A DNA stretch of 64,000 nt from positions 44,568 through 108,567 of the forward strand of contig NZ_CP069305.1 of the NCBI RefSeq assembly GCF_016839145.1. The letters run 5' to 3'. Within the stretch, counting starts at the first letter, position 1. The number at the start of each line of letters is the position of its first letter. Positions 53,989-63,559 of the stretch are shown here, one piece after another. A program made the translations under genes and the position numbers. This stretch comes from Shinella sp. PSBB067 (GTDB lineage: Bacteria > Pseudomonadota > Alphaproteobacteria > Rhizobiales > Rhizobiaceae). A model generated the notes under the pieces. That model was not told the origin of the DNA. It made no database searches and was given only the letters and a program-made list of their open reading frames with translations.

Positions 53989-54284
53989 GGGGCGTAGCTC
54001 CCCGCTTTCCAGAAGCGCCGGTTTCGGATCGCGCGCCGCATCGAAAGGAACACCTGGGCCACACGGACGATGTGGATGTCGCGCTGGCACAGGTACAGCC
54101 CAATGAAATGGACCGGCAGGACGACCAGCGGCGCGAGAAAGCTCGACGATGCGATGAAGATGACGATCCCGAAGATGCCGTTCACCACGAACACGATGAT
54201 ATCGACCCCGAAATATGTCGGCGGCCGGGTCAGCGGCTGGATGAGCGGTTCGACGTCGGGCGCATCGTCACGCATGTCAGACAC
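53985..54284 (-). CDS. virB3: VirB3 inner-membrane protein
   Basis: A 99-residue protein with one or two membrane segments (FGVDIIVFVVNGIFGIVIFIAS, LAPLVVLPVHFIGLYLCQRD), starting with LTRPPTYFGV typical of VirB3. Start overlaps virB2 by eight bases. Family sure. Confidence 0.88.
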   Translation of the reverse strand: MSDMRDDAPDVEPLIQPLTRPPTYFGVDIIVFVVNGIFGIVIFIASSSFLAPLVVLPVHFIGLYLCQRDIHIVRVAQVFLSMRRAIRNRRFWKAGSYAP

Positions 54285-54600
54285 CCCCTGCGGCCTTCAT
54301 GGCGTCGACCAGTTCGGCGGCGCCGAAGATGATCGCGATGCCGATGACGATGGAGATAGCGCCCTGCCAGGCCATGCGGCCGGTCAGGAACAGGAAGCCG
54401 AGGAAGCAGACGGCGATGATGGCGAGCGAGCGGGCGACACTGCCCTGCAGGACGCCAACGAACCATTCGAGGATGCCTTCGACGGGCGCGGCCGACTGCG
54501 CATAGGCAAGTTCGGGCACCAGGGCGATCGTGGTCGCGAGCAGCGCCAGCGACAGGACGGCCTTGCCGCGCGGGCGCGGCGTGATCGGGGTATTGCTCAT
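54277..54600 (-). CDS. virB2: VirB2 pilin
   Basis: A 107-residue pilin precursor. A long signal (ending LAYA) is followed by a mature part with two membrane helices (VLQGSVARSLAIIAVCFLGFLFL and ISIVIGIAIIFGAAELVDAM), the standard VirB2/TrbC layout. Start MSNTPITPR is chosen since longer in-frame sequence overlaps upstream DNA. Confidence 0.88.
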   Translation of the reverse strand: MSNTPITPRPRGKAVLSLALLATTIALVPELAYAQSAAPVEGILEWFVGVLQGSVARSLAIIAVCFLGFLFLTGRMAWQGAISIVIGIAIIFGAAELVDAMKAAGGV

Positions 54601-54646
54601 GCGAAGTCCTTCATGTCTTGGGAGGATGAGATCTGCGGGGCCGGCG

Positions 54647-55207
54647 CTATTCGGCGGTCCAGACGTGCTGGTCGCGCCAGGGCGAAGGCGCCAGCGCAAC
54701 GGTCTCTTTGCGGGGGAGGCGGTTTCCGGCGCGCTTCTCCTGCGCCACTGACGCCTTGGCGTTCAGCGTCCAGCGGTTCATCACCTTGACGATATACTGG
54801 GCGGTCTCGTTGAATTCGGGAATGCCGCCCTTCTGGTAAACGCGCTCGGGGCCGGCATTGTAGGCGGCGAGCATCAGCAGGGGATCGTCGAATTCCCCGT
54901 AGAGCTTCTTGAGATAGCGGACACCGGCGCGGATATTTTCTTCCGGGTCGCAACGGTCGGTCACGCCATAGTCGGAGGCGGTTTCCGGCATGAGCTGCAT
55001 GATGCCGACGGCACCCGCATCCGAGACCTGGCGCTGACCGCCGGCGCTCTCGACGTCAACCACAGCGAGCGCCAGATCGGGGTCGAGGTCTTCTTCGGTG
55101 GCGATGGTCCGCACCATCTCCAGAACGCGGTCCGTATCGACCGGAGCGCAGGCGTGCGCTGCGATCGGCGAGGTCGTGACGAGGAGGAAAAGCAGGATGG
55201 TTTTCAA
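54647..55207 (-). CDS. virB1: VirB1-like lytic transglycosylase
   Basis: A 186-residue exported SLT enzyme that opens the peptidoglycan for the channel. Signal peptide ending AHA, catalytic glutamate in VVDVESAGGQRQVSDAGAVGIMQLMPETASDYG, and AAYNAGPERVYQKGGIPEFNETAQYIVKVM. First gene of the secretion operon, preceded by the AAACTATA motif. Confidence 0.88.
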   Translation of the reverse strand: MKTILLFLLVTTSPIAAHACAPVDTDRVLEMVRTIATEEDLDPDLALAVVDVESAGGQRQVSDAGAVGIMQLMPETASDYGVTDRCDPEENIRAGVRYLKKLYGEFDDPLLMLAAYNAGPERVYQKGGIPEFNETAQYIVKVMNRWTLNAKASVAQEKRAGNRLPRKETVALAPSPWRDQHVWTAE

Positions 55208-55232
55208 TTCGAATGTCCGGGTTGCCGCGTTT

Positions 55233-55256
55233 GCGAATAAACTATAATTAATTCGC
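55233..55256. promoter_or_regulatory. AAACTATA motif, copy 3, with GCGAAT/ATTCGC arms
   Basis: GCGAAT and ATTCGC flank AAACTATAATTA in the 74-base gap between virB1 and the divergent SNase-like gene. It shares its core and the GCGAAT flank with the motif at 47693-47710. A divergent operator is likely. Confidence 0.6.
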
Positions 55257-55281
55257 CAAGGATTCCTCTGTCAATTCAGAA

Positions 55282-55914
55282 ATGGCTTTTCCTGCAATGC
55301 ACAAACAACTCAAGGTTCTCAGGATCGCCGCTTGGCTCCTTGTCGGAGGCGCGGGATTCGCCGTTGCGAAGGGTGAAGATCCCTATCGGGAGCCGTCGCC
55401 AAACTACCTTCGACAGTTCCGCAATGAGGGGGCGAAGACGTTCGTGCTGGAGCGCTTCGACGCCGAAGGCAGGCTTGCAGCGCGGTCTGTGGAAAAGCTC
55501 GATGGGGAGGTCGAAATCGGCGGCCCGGTCGAGCGGATGATCGCCGGCCGGCGGTTCACACTGCGCGGCCTGAACGCGTGCCCGACGGAGAAGGTCGTCT
55601 ATAACCGGGTGCAGTCCTGGAGCTGCGCCGACGCGGCGCGCGACTATGCCGGGGCGGTCTATAACAGGCGCGCCAGCGTCATCCTCTGCAAGACCCTGTT
55701 GCTGACGCCGGCCGCTGGCGAGACCACTCCGGCGTCCTGTTTCGTCCTCGTCGGCGGCAAGGGTGAGCCGTTCAAGACCGTCAACGATGACGACAGCATG
55801 GTGTTTCTCGGCCTCGCGGCAATCGGACGGACAGACGACGGCCGATCCCGCCGGCCGGACCTCGAGGCATCGCAATCGCTTTCACGCTCGATGGGGTTCC
55901 AGGATGCGGATTGA
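55282..55914 (+). CDS. Exported SNase-like (thermonuclease-fold) protein 1
   Basis: A 210-residue protein with a signal segment (IAAWLLVGGAGFAVA) and a domain of about 120 residues with the pattern GRRFTLRGLNACPTEKVVYNR...CADAARDYAGAVYN, similar to the thermonuclease-fold block of its neighbour (GRKFRLFGVQACIRG). The catalytic arginine/aspartate residues of true nucleases are not evident. Divergent from virB1. It overlaps the next gene by 11 bases. Alternative start at MHKQLKVL, five codons later. Function unknown. Confidence 0.6.
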   Translation: MAFPAMHKQLKVLRIAAWLLVGGAGFAVAKGEDPYREPSPNYLRQFRNEGAKTFVLERFDAEGRLAARSVEKLDGEVEIGGPVERMIAGRRFTLRGLNACPTEKVVYNRVQSWSCADAARDYAGAVYNRRASVILCKTLLLTPAAGETTPASCFVLVGGKGEPFKTVNDDDSMVFLGLAAIGRTDDGRSRRPDLEASQSLSRSMGFQDAD

Positions 55915-56410
55915 GCTCTCCGTCGCCCTGGCCCTGCTGCTGGCGACGACCGCGCGCGCGCAGGAGGAGACCATCTCGTTTCCTGCGGCCGTGAGTTTTG
56001 AAACGGGCGATAGCTGGCAGTACGAAGGCCGGAAATTCAGGCTGTTCGGCGTGCAGGCGTGCATTCGAGGGACGATCTATCGTGCTCCTGACGGCGCGGA
56101 AAGCGATTGCGGCATGCAGTCGATTGCCTCTCTTGCGGCGCTGTTCTCGACGGGTTCGATCGGGTGCCAGCCCGTTGGACGGGCCAAGGACGATGCGACC
56201 TTCGTCGTCTGCGCCGCCCAGCTCGACAACGCCACCGTCGATGTCGGGACCGCGCTCATCTCTTCCGGCGCGGCCTTCGCCGCTGTGTTCCCGTCCGGTG
56301 CTCCGGTGTCCGCCGCCTATGCGGTCGCCGAATCATCCGCGAGGGATAAGGTCAGTGGCTTATGGTCGGGGACGTTCGCCCATCCTGTTTCCGTGCTTCT
56401 GGACAAGTGA
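55904..56410 (+). CDS. Exported SNase-like (thermonuclease-fold) protein 2
   Basis: A 168-residue protein with a signal peptide (ELSVALALLLATTARA) and a SNase-like domain: GDSWQYEGRKFRLFGVQACIRGTIYRAPDG, then ...GCQPVGRAKDDATFVVCAAQLDNATVDVGTALISSGAAFA. The VDVGxALISSGxA ending is typical of the family. Overlaps gene 1, so translated with it. It could be a nuclease-like partner for conjugation or a periplasmic enzyme. Confidence 0.68.
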   Translation: MRIELSVALALLLATTARAQEETISFPAAVSFETGDSWQYEGRKFRLFGVQACIRGTIYRAPDGAESDCGMQSIASLAALFSTGSIGCQPVGRAKDDATFVVCAAQLDNATVDVGTALISSGAAFAAVFPSGAPVSAAYAVAESSARDKVSGLWSGTFAHPVSVLLDK

Positions 56411-56617
56411 CCAGATCGCCGTGAAATCGACATGCAGGCACTCGGCGATGGCGCCGATCTCCTTGACCGTCAGGCGGTGCCAGGCGCCGGCCTGAAGGTA
56501 TTCCAGCCGCTCTTCCGAAATACCCGTCATCTCCGAAAATTCATGGAGCTTCGTCCCTCGCTGTCGAAGCTCCTCCGCGAGGAATTGCACAAGGTCAGCG
56601 GCACTCTCAATGGCCAT
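56360..56617 (-). CDS. Small XRE-family helix-turn-helix regulator
   Basis: An 85-residue protein that is essentially one Cro/XRE HTH domain (LRQRGTKLHEFSEMTGISEERLEYLQAGAWHRLTVKEIGAIAECLHVDF). Convergent with the SNase-like gene and overlapping its end by 51 bases. Its place beside the secretion operon makes it a candidate regulator of the AAACTATA motifs. Confidence 0.75.
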   Translation of the reverse strand: MAIESAADLVQFLAEELRQRGTKLHEFSEMTGISEERLEYLQAGAWHRLTVKEIGAIAECLHVDFTAIWSLVQKHGNRMGERPRP

Positions 56618-56900
56618 TTGCGGTCATCCTTTCCTTGTCCCGTCGCACGGCGTCGAAGGTGCCGACGCCGCTGGTCCTGTTCGCGGCGTATGGCGGAGGA
56701 TCGTTCGATAAGCTGATGGCGGAGCGGGCGGATAGGATTCCGCCAGACCCTTTTTGTCGCGCAACCCTTACACGAGTCAAAAGAGGCGTTTTCGCGGCGA
56801 CGCGGCTTTTTTGTTGGTCTGAGAGTAAAATATAATTACTGTTGTGACTCGCTTCGTCAGAAACCGAGTGGTGGAGGTGCCATCCCGTAGACAAAATAAA

Positions 56901-56921
56901 ACCCGCCTCGGAGAGACGGGT
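56901..56921 (-). terminator. Strong orphan terminator on the minus strand
   Basis: Stem of nine pairs (ACCCGTCTC with GAGGCGGGT, one G-T) and a three-base loop, followed on the minus strand by TTTTATTTTGT. No minus-strand gene ends just upstream of it; the next is dnaE2, about 1 kb away. It may end a small RNA transcribed from about 57000. Confidence 0.6.
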
Positions 56922-57010
56922 CGAGTGACACACGAAAATGTGCGCAAAAGTCTTATAGCCACTGATTTTTTCGCACATTGACGCCGCCGCTGCAAGCTAA
57001 TTCTTGCCAC
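56922..57010 (-). ncRNA. Possible small RNA ending at the orphan terminator
   Basis: Between the pseudogene and the XRE gene, the minus strand holds a second stem (TGTGCG at 56975-56980 pairing with CGCACA at 56937-56942) before the terminator, and no protein frame with a ribosome site. Structure and terminator are seen; transcription is inferred and no promoter is obvious. Confidence 0.3.
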
Positions 57011-57068
57011 GGATACGTGTGCCCTGCGCGCCGGTCCCTCCCTGATCATCGCTGAATATGGAGAGATC

Positions 57069-57851
57069 ATGCTTGCCACGATCCGAACGGCCTATGGGCC
57101 GAGCCTATTGGCGCGCCTGCTTGCAGCCGGTACGCATCAACAAGTCGACGAATGCGCGAAAGCGGCCTGGGTGTTGAACGGCGAAGGACTGATCGCCGAC
57201 GAGGAGATGGAGTATCTCGCCCCGGTCATCGAGCACCGCCGAAAATCGATCGGCGCTGGTCCGCGTGCGGTTCAGGCGAAGCATTGTGCCCGTCATTGCC
57301 GCCCGGCGATTCCTTTGCAGAAGCGGGCTGCTTGCTGGCTTCGCCGGCGAGGTCTCGCAAAGGACTGCATCATTCCGACATCCTTGGCCTAGGCCTTCAC
57401 CGTCAGCAAGCTGGCTGTACTCTCGGTTATCGCTCGTGCGGTCATGGAGCGCGGCCAATCGACGATGTCACTGCCTGAAATCGCCGCGCGCGCCGGCGTC
57501 GGATGCACGACTGCGCGTTATGCCATTCGCGATGCTGCCAGGAAGGGTCTTATCAGCGTGTCCGAGAACCGGGTCAACGGCTTCTGGAACCGCCCCAACA
57601 CGATCAAAATTGTATGCGGTCGATGGCTGCGATGGCTGAAGGAACGCGCCGGCTATGGCGCTGCGCGGAAATCGGCCGGACGAGCGACAGATGATTGCCA
57701 ATTTACCCCCCTCAGAAAGCCGATCCCCACGATTGAAATTGTAAGATTCAATTCGCAAAGCGCGATACTGCAGGGGTCAATTGGGGGGGCCTCTTCGCTA
57801 TGCTGCAGAGCCTGCATCGAGTTGCGTCGCGGGGAAGTGCTGCTGGAATAG
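57069..57851 (+). pseudogene. HTH protein gene interrupted by an in-frame TAG
   Basis: Two adjacent open segments in the same frame are separated only by a TAG at 57390-57392. Before it: MLATIRTAYGPSLLARLLAAG...RRKSIGAG...AACWLRRRGLAKDC. After it, in frame: AFTVSKLAVLSVIARAVMERGQSTMSLPEIAARAGVGCTTARYAIRDAARKGLISV, a winged-helix/HTH region, then NTIKIVCGRWLRWLKERA. The second half would start at 57444 if translated separately. The most likely reading is one helix-turn-helix protein of about 260 residues disabled by a nonsense mutation. Readthrough or two short proteins cannot be excluded. Confidence 0.6.
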
Positions 57852-57897
57852 GGCTCGGAGCGCCGGCATCACCTATTTTGCCCGGTTGAGGGCGAAT

Positions 57898-60800
57898 CTA
57901 GTGAAAATTCCGGGCCTTCACCTTCAGCGTATCGAGATGCAGATCTTTTACGTACATGTCGCGAGGGCGCACGGCCGGCGCCTGGCGATCGCGCGGGTCC
58001 GGGCCGCCGCCATGGGCGAACTCATCGCCGCGCCCGGCCGGTGGCCGAAATTCGGTATCGCGATCCGACAGGCTCGACAGATCGACGGAGAGATCGAACA
58101 GCTGCTGGGCGATGAGATGCACGACCTCGCCCTCACGCTGGATCCTGCCGTTGATCGCCATCATGGACGAGCCGAGCACGACGCGCCGGCGCCGCTCGAA
58201 CAGCTTTGGCCAGACCACGACATTCGCGGGGCCGGTCTCGTCCTCGATGGTGATGAACATGACGCCCTTGGCGCTGCCCGGCTTTTGCCGGACTAACACC
58301 AGGCCGGCGGTCATCAGCCAGCGCCCGTCGCGCGCGGCCATCGCATCCTGGCAGGAGACGATGCGCCGTTCGGAAAGGTCGCGGCGGAGGAAGGAAAGCG
58401 GGTGCTCGCGCAGCGTCAATCCGGTGTGGCTGTAGTCCTCGATGACATTGTGGCCCTCCGTCATCTGGCGGAGCTCGACATCCGGCTCCTGCTGCTCGGC
58501 GATGGTGCGCGCTTCGCGCTCGGCCGCGGCGGCAAAGAGGGGGAGGGGTTCGTCGCGCAAGGCCTTGATTGCCCAGATCGCGTCGCGCCGCTCAAGCCCG
58601 AGGGAGGGCAGAAAGGCGTCGGCCTCGGCGAGCTCCACGAGCGACGCGGCCGGAACGCCGGAGCGGCGCCACATATCATCGACGCTGTCGAACGGCTGGT
58701 CGGCACGGGCCGCGGAGATTTTTGCCGCGTCAGCGGTCGCCAGCCCACGGACCATGCGCATCCCGAGACGGACAGCGTGCCGCTCGCCATCCCCGACCGG
58801 CTCAAGCGTACAGTCCCAGCGCGAGCGGTTGATGCAGACCGGCCGCACTTCGACGCCGTGCCGACGGCAATCGCCAACGATCTGGGCGGGCGCGTAGAAA
58901 CCCATAGGCTGGGAGTTCAACAAGGCCGCGCAGAAGGCATCCGGATAGTGGCATTTGATGAAGCTGCTGGCATAGGCGATCAACGCGAACGAAGCGGCAT
59001 GCGACTCCGGGAAACCATAGGAGCCAAAGCCCTCGAGCTGGCCGAATGTCTTCTCGGCGAATTCCGCCGAATAGCCGTTGCCGATCATGCCGTTGACGAG
59101 CTTGTCCTTGAAGCGCGAGACGCCGCCCGTGAACTTGAAGGTGGCCATGCTTTTCCTGAGCTGGTCGGCCTCGCCGCCAGAAAACCCGGCGCAGACCATC
59201 GCCACCCGCATCGCGGATTCCTGAAACAACGGCACGCCGAGCGTCTTGCTCAACACAGCCTCAAGCTCCGGCGTTGGATATTCCGGCTGCTCCTTGCCTT
59301 CCCGACGCCGCAGGTATGGATGGACCATATCTCCCTGGATCGGCCCCGGTCGGACGATCGCTACCTGGATGACGAGATCGTAAAATGTCCTGGGCTTCAT
59401 GCGCGGCAACATCGACATCTGCGCGCGGCTCTCGATCTGGAATGTTCCGAGGGTATCCGCGCGCCGGATCATCTCGTAGGTCCGCGCGTCCTCGGGCTCG
59501 ATCTTCGCGAGATCGAGATCACGGCCCTTGTGCTCGCGGATCAGGTCGAAGGCCTTGCTCATGCAGGTCAGCATGCCGAGCGCCAGCACGTCGACCTTCA
59601 TGATTTTGAGCGCCTCGACGTCATCCTTGTCCCATTCGACAATCCGCCGATCCTTCATCGTCGCCGGCTCGATGGGAACGAGGTCATCGAGGCGATCGTT
59701 GGTCAAGACAAATCCGCCGGGATGCTGGCCGAGGTGCCGCGGAGCGCCCATCAGCTGCTGGGCGAGCTTCAGCGTCAGGACGAGACGCCTATCCTCCGGG
59801 TTCAGGTTGAGTTCGCGGACGTTGCGATCGCTGACCTCCTCCGACCATGACCACATGCCCGACGAGAGCGCCTTGATCACGTCCTCCGGCAATCCCAGCA
59901 CCTTGCCCACATCCCTGATGGCGCCTTTGGCGCGGTAGCGGGTGACGGTCGCGCACAGGGCCGCCTTGTCATGCCCGTAGGTCTTGTAGATCCACTGGAT
60001 GACCTCTTCGCGCCTGGCATGTTCAAAATCGACATCGATGTCCGGCGGCTCGTCGCGCTCGCGGGATACGAACCGTTCGAACAGGAGGTCGTTGGTCTCG
60101 GGATCGATGGAGGTGATGCCGAGAATATAGCAGACGGCGGAATTGGCGGCCGATCCGCGTCCCTGGCAAAGGATGCCTTGCGAGCGCGCGAACCGCACGA
60201 TGGAGAACACCGTCAGGAAATAGGGCGCATATTGCATCGCCTTGATCAGGTCGAGTTCGTGCCGGACGATCTGCAGCGTCTTGGGCGGGAGGCCCTCCGG
60301 GTATCGGTCGGGCACGCACTGCCAGACATAATGCTCGAGCGAAGCCTGCGCGTCCTTGCCGGGCACGATGGCTTCTTCTGGATATTGGTAGGTCAACTCC
60401 TCGAGGCTGAACTTGCAACGGGCGACAATCTCCATCGTCCGCGCCAGCGCCTCTCTATACCGGGGAAAAAGCCGTTCCATTTCCTCGGGCGGCTTCAAGA
60501 AACGATCGGCGTGCCTTTCGCGCTCGAAGCCGACGTCATCGATGGTGGTGCTGGTCCGGATGCAGCTGACGACATCCTGCAGCTGGCGCCGCTCCGGATC
60601 ATGAAACAGAACGTCGTTCGTCACCACCGGGCGGACACCGAAGCGGGTGGCGAGGTTCGACAGATTGTGCAGCCGCAACTGGTCGCGCGGTCGGCGGCGC
60701 AAGGTCAGCGCCATATAGGCGCGATCGCCGAAGATCTCCGCCATCTTGCGCAGCTGCACCGCGCAAGTCTCATCCGGCAGATCGGGGACGAGCACGCCGA

Positions 60801-61155
60801 TCAGTCCTTCCGCGTATTGGGCGACGTCATCGAGATGGAGAATGCAGTTCGCCTTGCCACCTCTGGACTTTCCGAGCGTCAGCAACCGGGTCAGCCGGGA
60901 ATAGGCGGCACGGTCGGTCGGATAGACGAGGATCGACATGCCGCCCTGAAGGTCGAGACGACAGCCGACGACCAGCCGGATCTTCGTCTCGCGCGAAGCT
61001 TCCAACGCCCGGACAATGCCTGCAAGGGAATTGCGGTCGACCACACCAAGCGCCGAGATACCAAGTGCCTTGGCCGTCTGGAACAGCTCGTCGGCCGACG
61101 ATGCCCCGCGCAGAAACGAGAAATGGGTCGTGACCTGAAGTTCCGCGTAGCTCAT
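57898..61155 (-). CDS. dnaE2: Error-prone DNA polymerase DnaE2 (ImuC)
   Basis: A 1085-residue C-family polymerase for damage-induced mutagenesis. PHP domain at the N-terminus ([26 protein letters not shown]), polymerase palm with [36 protein letters not shown], and the OB/tail region near the C-terminus ([21 protein letters not shown]). Start overlaps imuB by four bases (ATGA). Third gene of the SOS cassette. Confidence 0.95.
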   Translation of the reverse strand: MSYAELQVTTHFSFLRGASSADELFQTAKALGISALGVVDRNSLAGIVRALEASRETKIRLVVGCRLDLQGGMSILVYPTDRAAYSRLTRLLTLGKSRGGKANCILHLDDVAQYAEGLIGVLVPDLPDETCAVQLRKMAEIFGDRAYMALTLRRRPRDQLRLHNLSNLATRFGVRPVVTNDVLFHDPERRQLQDVVSCIRTSTTIDDVGFERERHADRFLKPPEEMERLFPRYREALARTMEIVARCKFSLEELTYQYPEEAIVPGKDAQASLEHYVWQCVPDRYPEGLPPKTLQIVRHELDLIKAMQYAPYFLTVFSIVRFARSQGILCQGRGSAANSAVCYILGITSIDPETNDLLFERFVSRERDEPPDIDVDFEHARREEVIQWIYKTYGHDKAALCATVTRYRAKGAIRDVGKVLGLPEDVIKALSSGMWSWSEEVSDRNVRELNLNPEDRRLVLTLKLAQQLMGAPRHLGQHPGGFVLTNDRLDDLVPIEPATMKDRRIVEWDKDDVEALKIMKVDVLALGMLTCMSKAFDLIREHKGRDLDLAKIEPEDARTYEMIRRADTLGTFQIESRAQMSMLPRMKPRTFYDLVIQVAIVRPGPIQGDMVHPYLRRREGKEQPEYPTPELEAVLSKTLGVPLFQESAMRVAMVCAGFSGGEADQLRKSMATFKFTGGVSRFKDKLVNGMIGNGYSAEFAEKTFGQLEGFGSYGFPESHAASFALIAYASSFIKCHYPDAFCAALLNSQPMGFYAPAQIVGDCRRHGVEVRPVCINRSRWDCTLEPVGDGERHAVRLGMRMVRGLATADAAKISAARADQPFDSVDDMWRRSGVPAASLVELAEADAFLPSLGLERRDAIWAIKALRDEPLPLFAAAAEREARTIAEQQEPDVELRQMTEGHNVIEDYSHTGLTLREHPLSFLRRDLSERRIVSCQDAMAARDGRWLMTAGLVLVRQKPGSAKGVMFITIEDETGPANVVVWPKLFERRRRVVLGSSMMAINGRIQREGEVVHLIAQQLFDLSVDLSSLSDRDTEFRPPAGRGDEFAHGGGPDPRDRQAPAVRPRDMYVKDLHLDTLKVKARNFH

Positions 61156-62663
61156 GCGAAGATCCCATGCAGGAACCAGCGGTGCGAGCCGGTGGCCGGA
61201 TCGACGCCGTCGCCGCTGCGGAAAATCCACAGACGTTCGCCAGTTTCGTCTTCGACGACGAAATAGTCGCGCACCGCTTCATATTCCGCGTCGCGCGTCC
61301 ACCATTCGCCGAATATACGCTCCGGGCCGTCGGCGCGCTTGACGCGCCGGCGCTTGCCCCGCCAGGTGATCGACACGGGCGGGTGGTCAGGCATCAGGGC
61401 GATCACCTCGACCAGCTCCGGCCGGGGTAGCAGGCGGACCGGCCGCGGCCAATGCTGGGTCCAGGTCGCGCCGGCCGCGACCGCCGCCGGATCGATCCGC
61501 CGCACGCTGCGCTCCGGAACGTCGCTCGCCACCGGCATCACGCGATAGACCCGCTGGCCGCGATTGGCGAAGACGTCGATCAGCGGCACGACGTCCGTCG
61601 TCTGGTCCTCGACGAGCGAGGACGCCTTCTGAACTTCTTCCAGCGGCTCGGTCATCACGGCGACCAGCGTCAGCCGCTCGATGCCGAAGCCGGGCTCGAT
61701 CTTCTCCGTCCGGTCGCGGAACAGCTTGGTGAGCCATGTGACGTCGCGCGACGGCTTGGCCGTGCCGGCGCGAATTGCCTGCCGTGTGCCGTCGACTTTT
61801 TCGACGATGAGGTCGGTGCGGCGAACACCGTGCCCGCGTCGCTGCAGCTCGCCGACAAGCCGCGTCACCAGGCCAGCGACATAGCGGTTGATGGTCTCGG
61901 CCGCGCCGATGGGCTCGGCGAAGGTTTTGGTGACCTCGACAATATCCGGCGTGCGGATGGGATCGATAGGTTCGGCCATGCGCCCATATATCTGATCGAG
62001 TCTGCGGCCGATCTCCGGCCCGAAGCGGAGGGCGAGGGGCGCGCGCGCCGTCGCCGACAGCTGGCCGACCGTTTGGAAGCCCAGCGTTCTGAGGTCGGTG
62101 ACGATCTGGTCGGGGAGGCGCAGCAGGGAAATCGGTAGACGCTCGACAGCGTGACCCGTCTTGCCCGGCGGGACGATGACGGTTTCGCGGGCGATGGCGC
62201 GAGCACAGGCATGTGCCGCGCCCCAGGTGTCGGCGATGGCGACGCGGGCGGTGAGGAACTTGGCCCGGAACCGGTTGGCGGTCGCGGTCACCATGAGCTG
62301 CTCGCCGCCCTGCAGATGGTCGGCGCCTTCGGTGTCCATGACAATCCCGTCGGGCGCATCCATGGCGACGATTGGCGAATATTGCGTCAGCGCCCAGAGC
62401 GTGATGCGTTCGAGCGCAACAGCGTCGGCCGCCGGATCGGCATCGACCAGCATTAGGTCGCGAAACAGCGCCTGGGCTTTTGCCGCCGGCATCCCGACCT
62501 TCACCCCGACCTTCCGAGCGGCCGCGTCGGCTGCGGCCACCCAGCGCCGGGAACCGCTGCGCGCAATCACCGCGATCGGCTGCTCAGCCGGCAGCGAAGG
62601 ATCGGCCCGCCTGATCCTGTCGGTGGGCAGGTCCGGTAGATAGATCGAGACGACCCGAGGCAT
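61152..62663 (-). CDS. imuB: ImuB, Y-family polymerase-like mutagenesis protein
   Basis: A 503-residue Y-family relative that lacks the usual acidic catalytic residues and works as a hub between the beta clamp and DnaE2. [22 protein letters not shown] is the standard ImuB start. Y-family finger-like helices ([36 protein letters not shown]) follow. The ATG at 62663 is chosen; it lies 80 bases inside imuA. Confidence 0.93.
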   Translation of the reverse strand: MPRVVSIYLPDLPTDRIRRADPSLPAEQPIAVIARSGSRRWVAAADAAARKVGVKVGMPAAKAQALFRDLMLVDADPAADAVALERITLWALTQYSPIVAMDAPDGIVMDTEGADHLQGGEQLMVTATANRFRAKFLTARVAIADTWGAAHACARAIARETVIVPPGKTGHAVERLPISLLRLPDQIVTDLRTLGFQTVGQLSATARAPLALRFGPEIGRRLDQIYGRMAEPIDPIRTPDIVEVTKTFAEPIGAAETINRYVAGLVTRLVGELQRRGHGVRRTDLIVEKVDGTRQAIRAGTAKPSRDVTWLTKLFRDRTEKIEPGFGIERLTLVAVMTEPLEEVQKASSLVEDQTTDVVPLIDVFANRGQRVYRVMPVASDVPERSVRRIDPAAVAAGATWTQHWPRPVRLLPRPELVEVIALMPDHPPVSITWRGKRRRVKRADGPERIFGEWWTRDAEYEAVRDYFVVEDETGERLWIFRSGDGVDPATGSHRWFLHGIFA

Positions 62664-63339
62664 CACAGGCTCCAACGATAAACTCAGCGCACTCGCCCGC
62701 TTTCACGCGCATAATTTCCAGCAGCCAGTTCGGCCGTCCGACACAGGGGACCGGCAATTCCTCGGAGGGCAGAACGCTCACCCGCCATCGCGTGGTCGAG
62801 GCGGTCGGCTGGCCGTAATCCGACGCCTCCGTCGGCCGCCGCCAGCGCCGGACCACCAGCGCCATCGCGCCGGTCTTTTCGGCGGCAAGCTGCAGCCGCC
62901 GGCTCGCCACCATCGGCAGGCGCACCAGTTCGGCGACGACGGCGCCGAGCCCGCCATAGGCAAGCGCCTCCTCGGCATTGGCGAGGACGTCTTCCTCCTT
63001 GTCGCTCTCGACGAAATAGACACGGTCGGGATGCAATCCCACCTGGGCCAGCGCCGGGAAAAACAGATCCGGGCGCGTCAGGCACCAGACAATCGGTCCC
63101 GTCGTTCGAGCCGCGATGCCGGCGGCGAAGAGCGCGGCCGCAGCGCCATCGACCGCGCCGGCGCCGCCACCCGAGACTTCATGGAGCGCGCCATAGGCCA
63201 GGCCGCCGCCGGGCAGGGCCGCGTCGATCTCCGCCACGTGAAAAGGGAGGACGGATCGGGCATGCGCCGCACCACCTTCAAGCTGGCGGATGCGCTCGCG
63301 AAGCTCGGCAATTAAAGGATTTGGTGCAGGCTTTGACAC
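62584..63339 (-). CDS. imuA: ImuA, RecA-like SOS mutagenesis protein
   Basis: A 251-residue ImuA/SulA-like protein with RecA-like fold. LPFHVAEIDAALPGGGLAYGALHEVSG is the family N-terminus. GTG start. It overlaps imuB by 80 bases. A LexA-type box is 52 bases upstream. Confidence 0.92.
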   Translation of the reverse strand: MSKPAPNPLIAELRERIRQLEGGAAHARSVLPFHVAEIDAALPGGGLAYGALHEVSGGGAGAVDGAAAALFAAGIAARTTGPIVWCLTRPDLFFPALAQVGLHPDRVYFVESDKEEDVLANAEEALAYGGLGAVVAELVRLPMVASRRLQLAAEKTGAMALVVRRWRRPTEASDYGQPTASTTRWRVSVLPSEELPVPCVGRPNWLLEIMRVKAGECAEFIVGACDASGRLDLSTGPAHRQDQAGRSFAAG

Positions 63340-63390
63340 GGCAGAAAGGGCGCTCCTTCAGGGGTTTCCAGCAGCGGGTTAAGCTGATAT

Positions 63391-63405
63391 GTTCCTTTTT
63401 TGTTC
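63391..63405. promoter_or_regulatory. LexA (SOS) box of alphaproteobacterial type
   Basis: GTTC-N7-GTTC direct repeat, the described LexA target in Alphaproteobacteria, 52 bases before the imuA start. It fits DNA-damage control of imuA-imuB-dnaE2. Confidence 0.8.
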
Positions 63406-63559
63406 CTAACGCTCTGACGAGTCAATCCACCCGAAAAGGCGTTTGAGATCATGACGGTCGCTTCCAACCAGTCACGCCGCGCGAATCAGCAAGGCCGATC
63501 AAAGGGATGGGAGAGGGAGCGGGGACAGGAATTTTTTCTTAGGAAAATTTGAGGCGGAT

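Noticed and set aside
57069..57851. Plasmid replication initiator (RepC)
   Set aside because: Only a generic winged-helix stretch is visible and no repAB genes are nearby.
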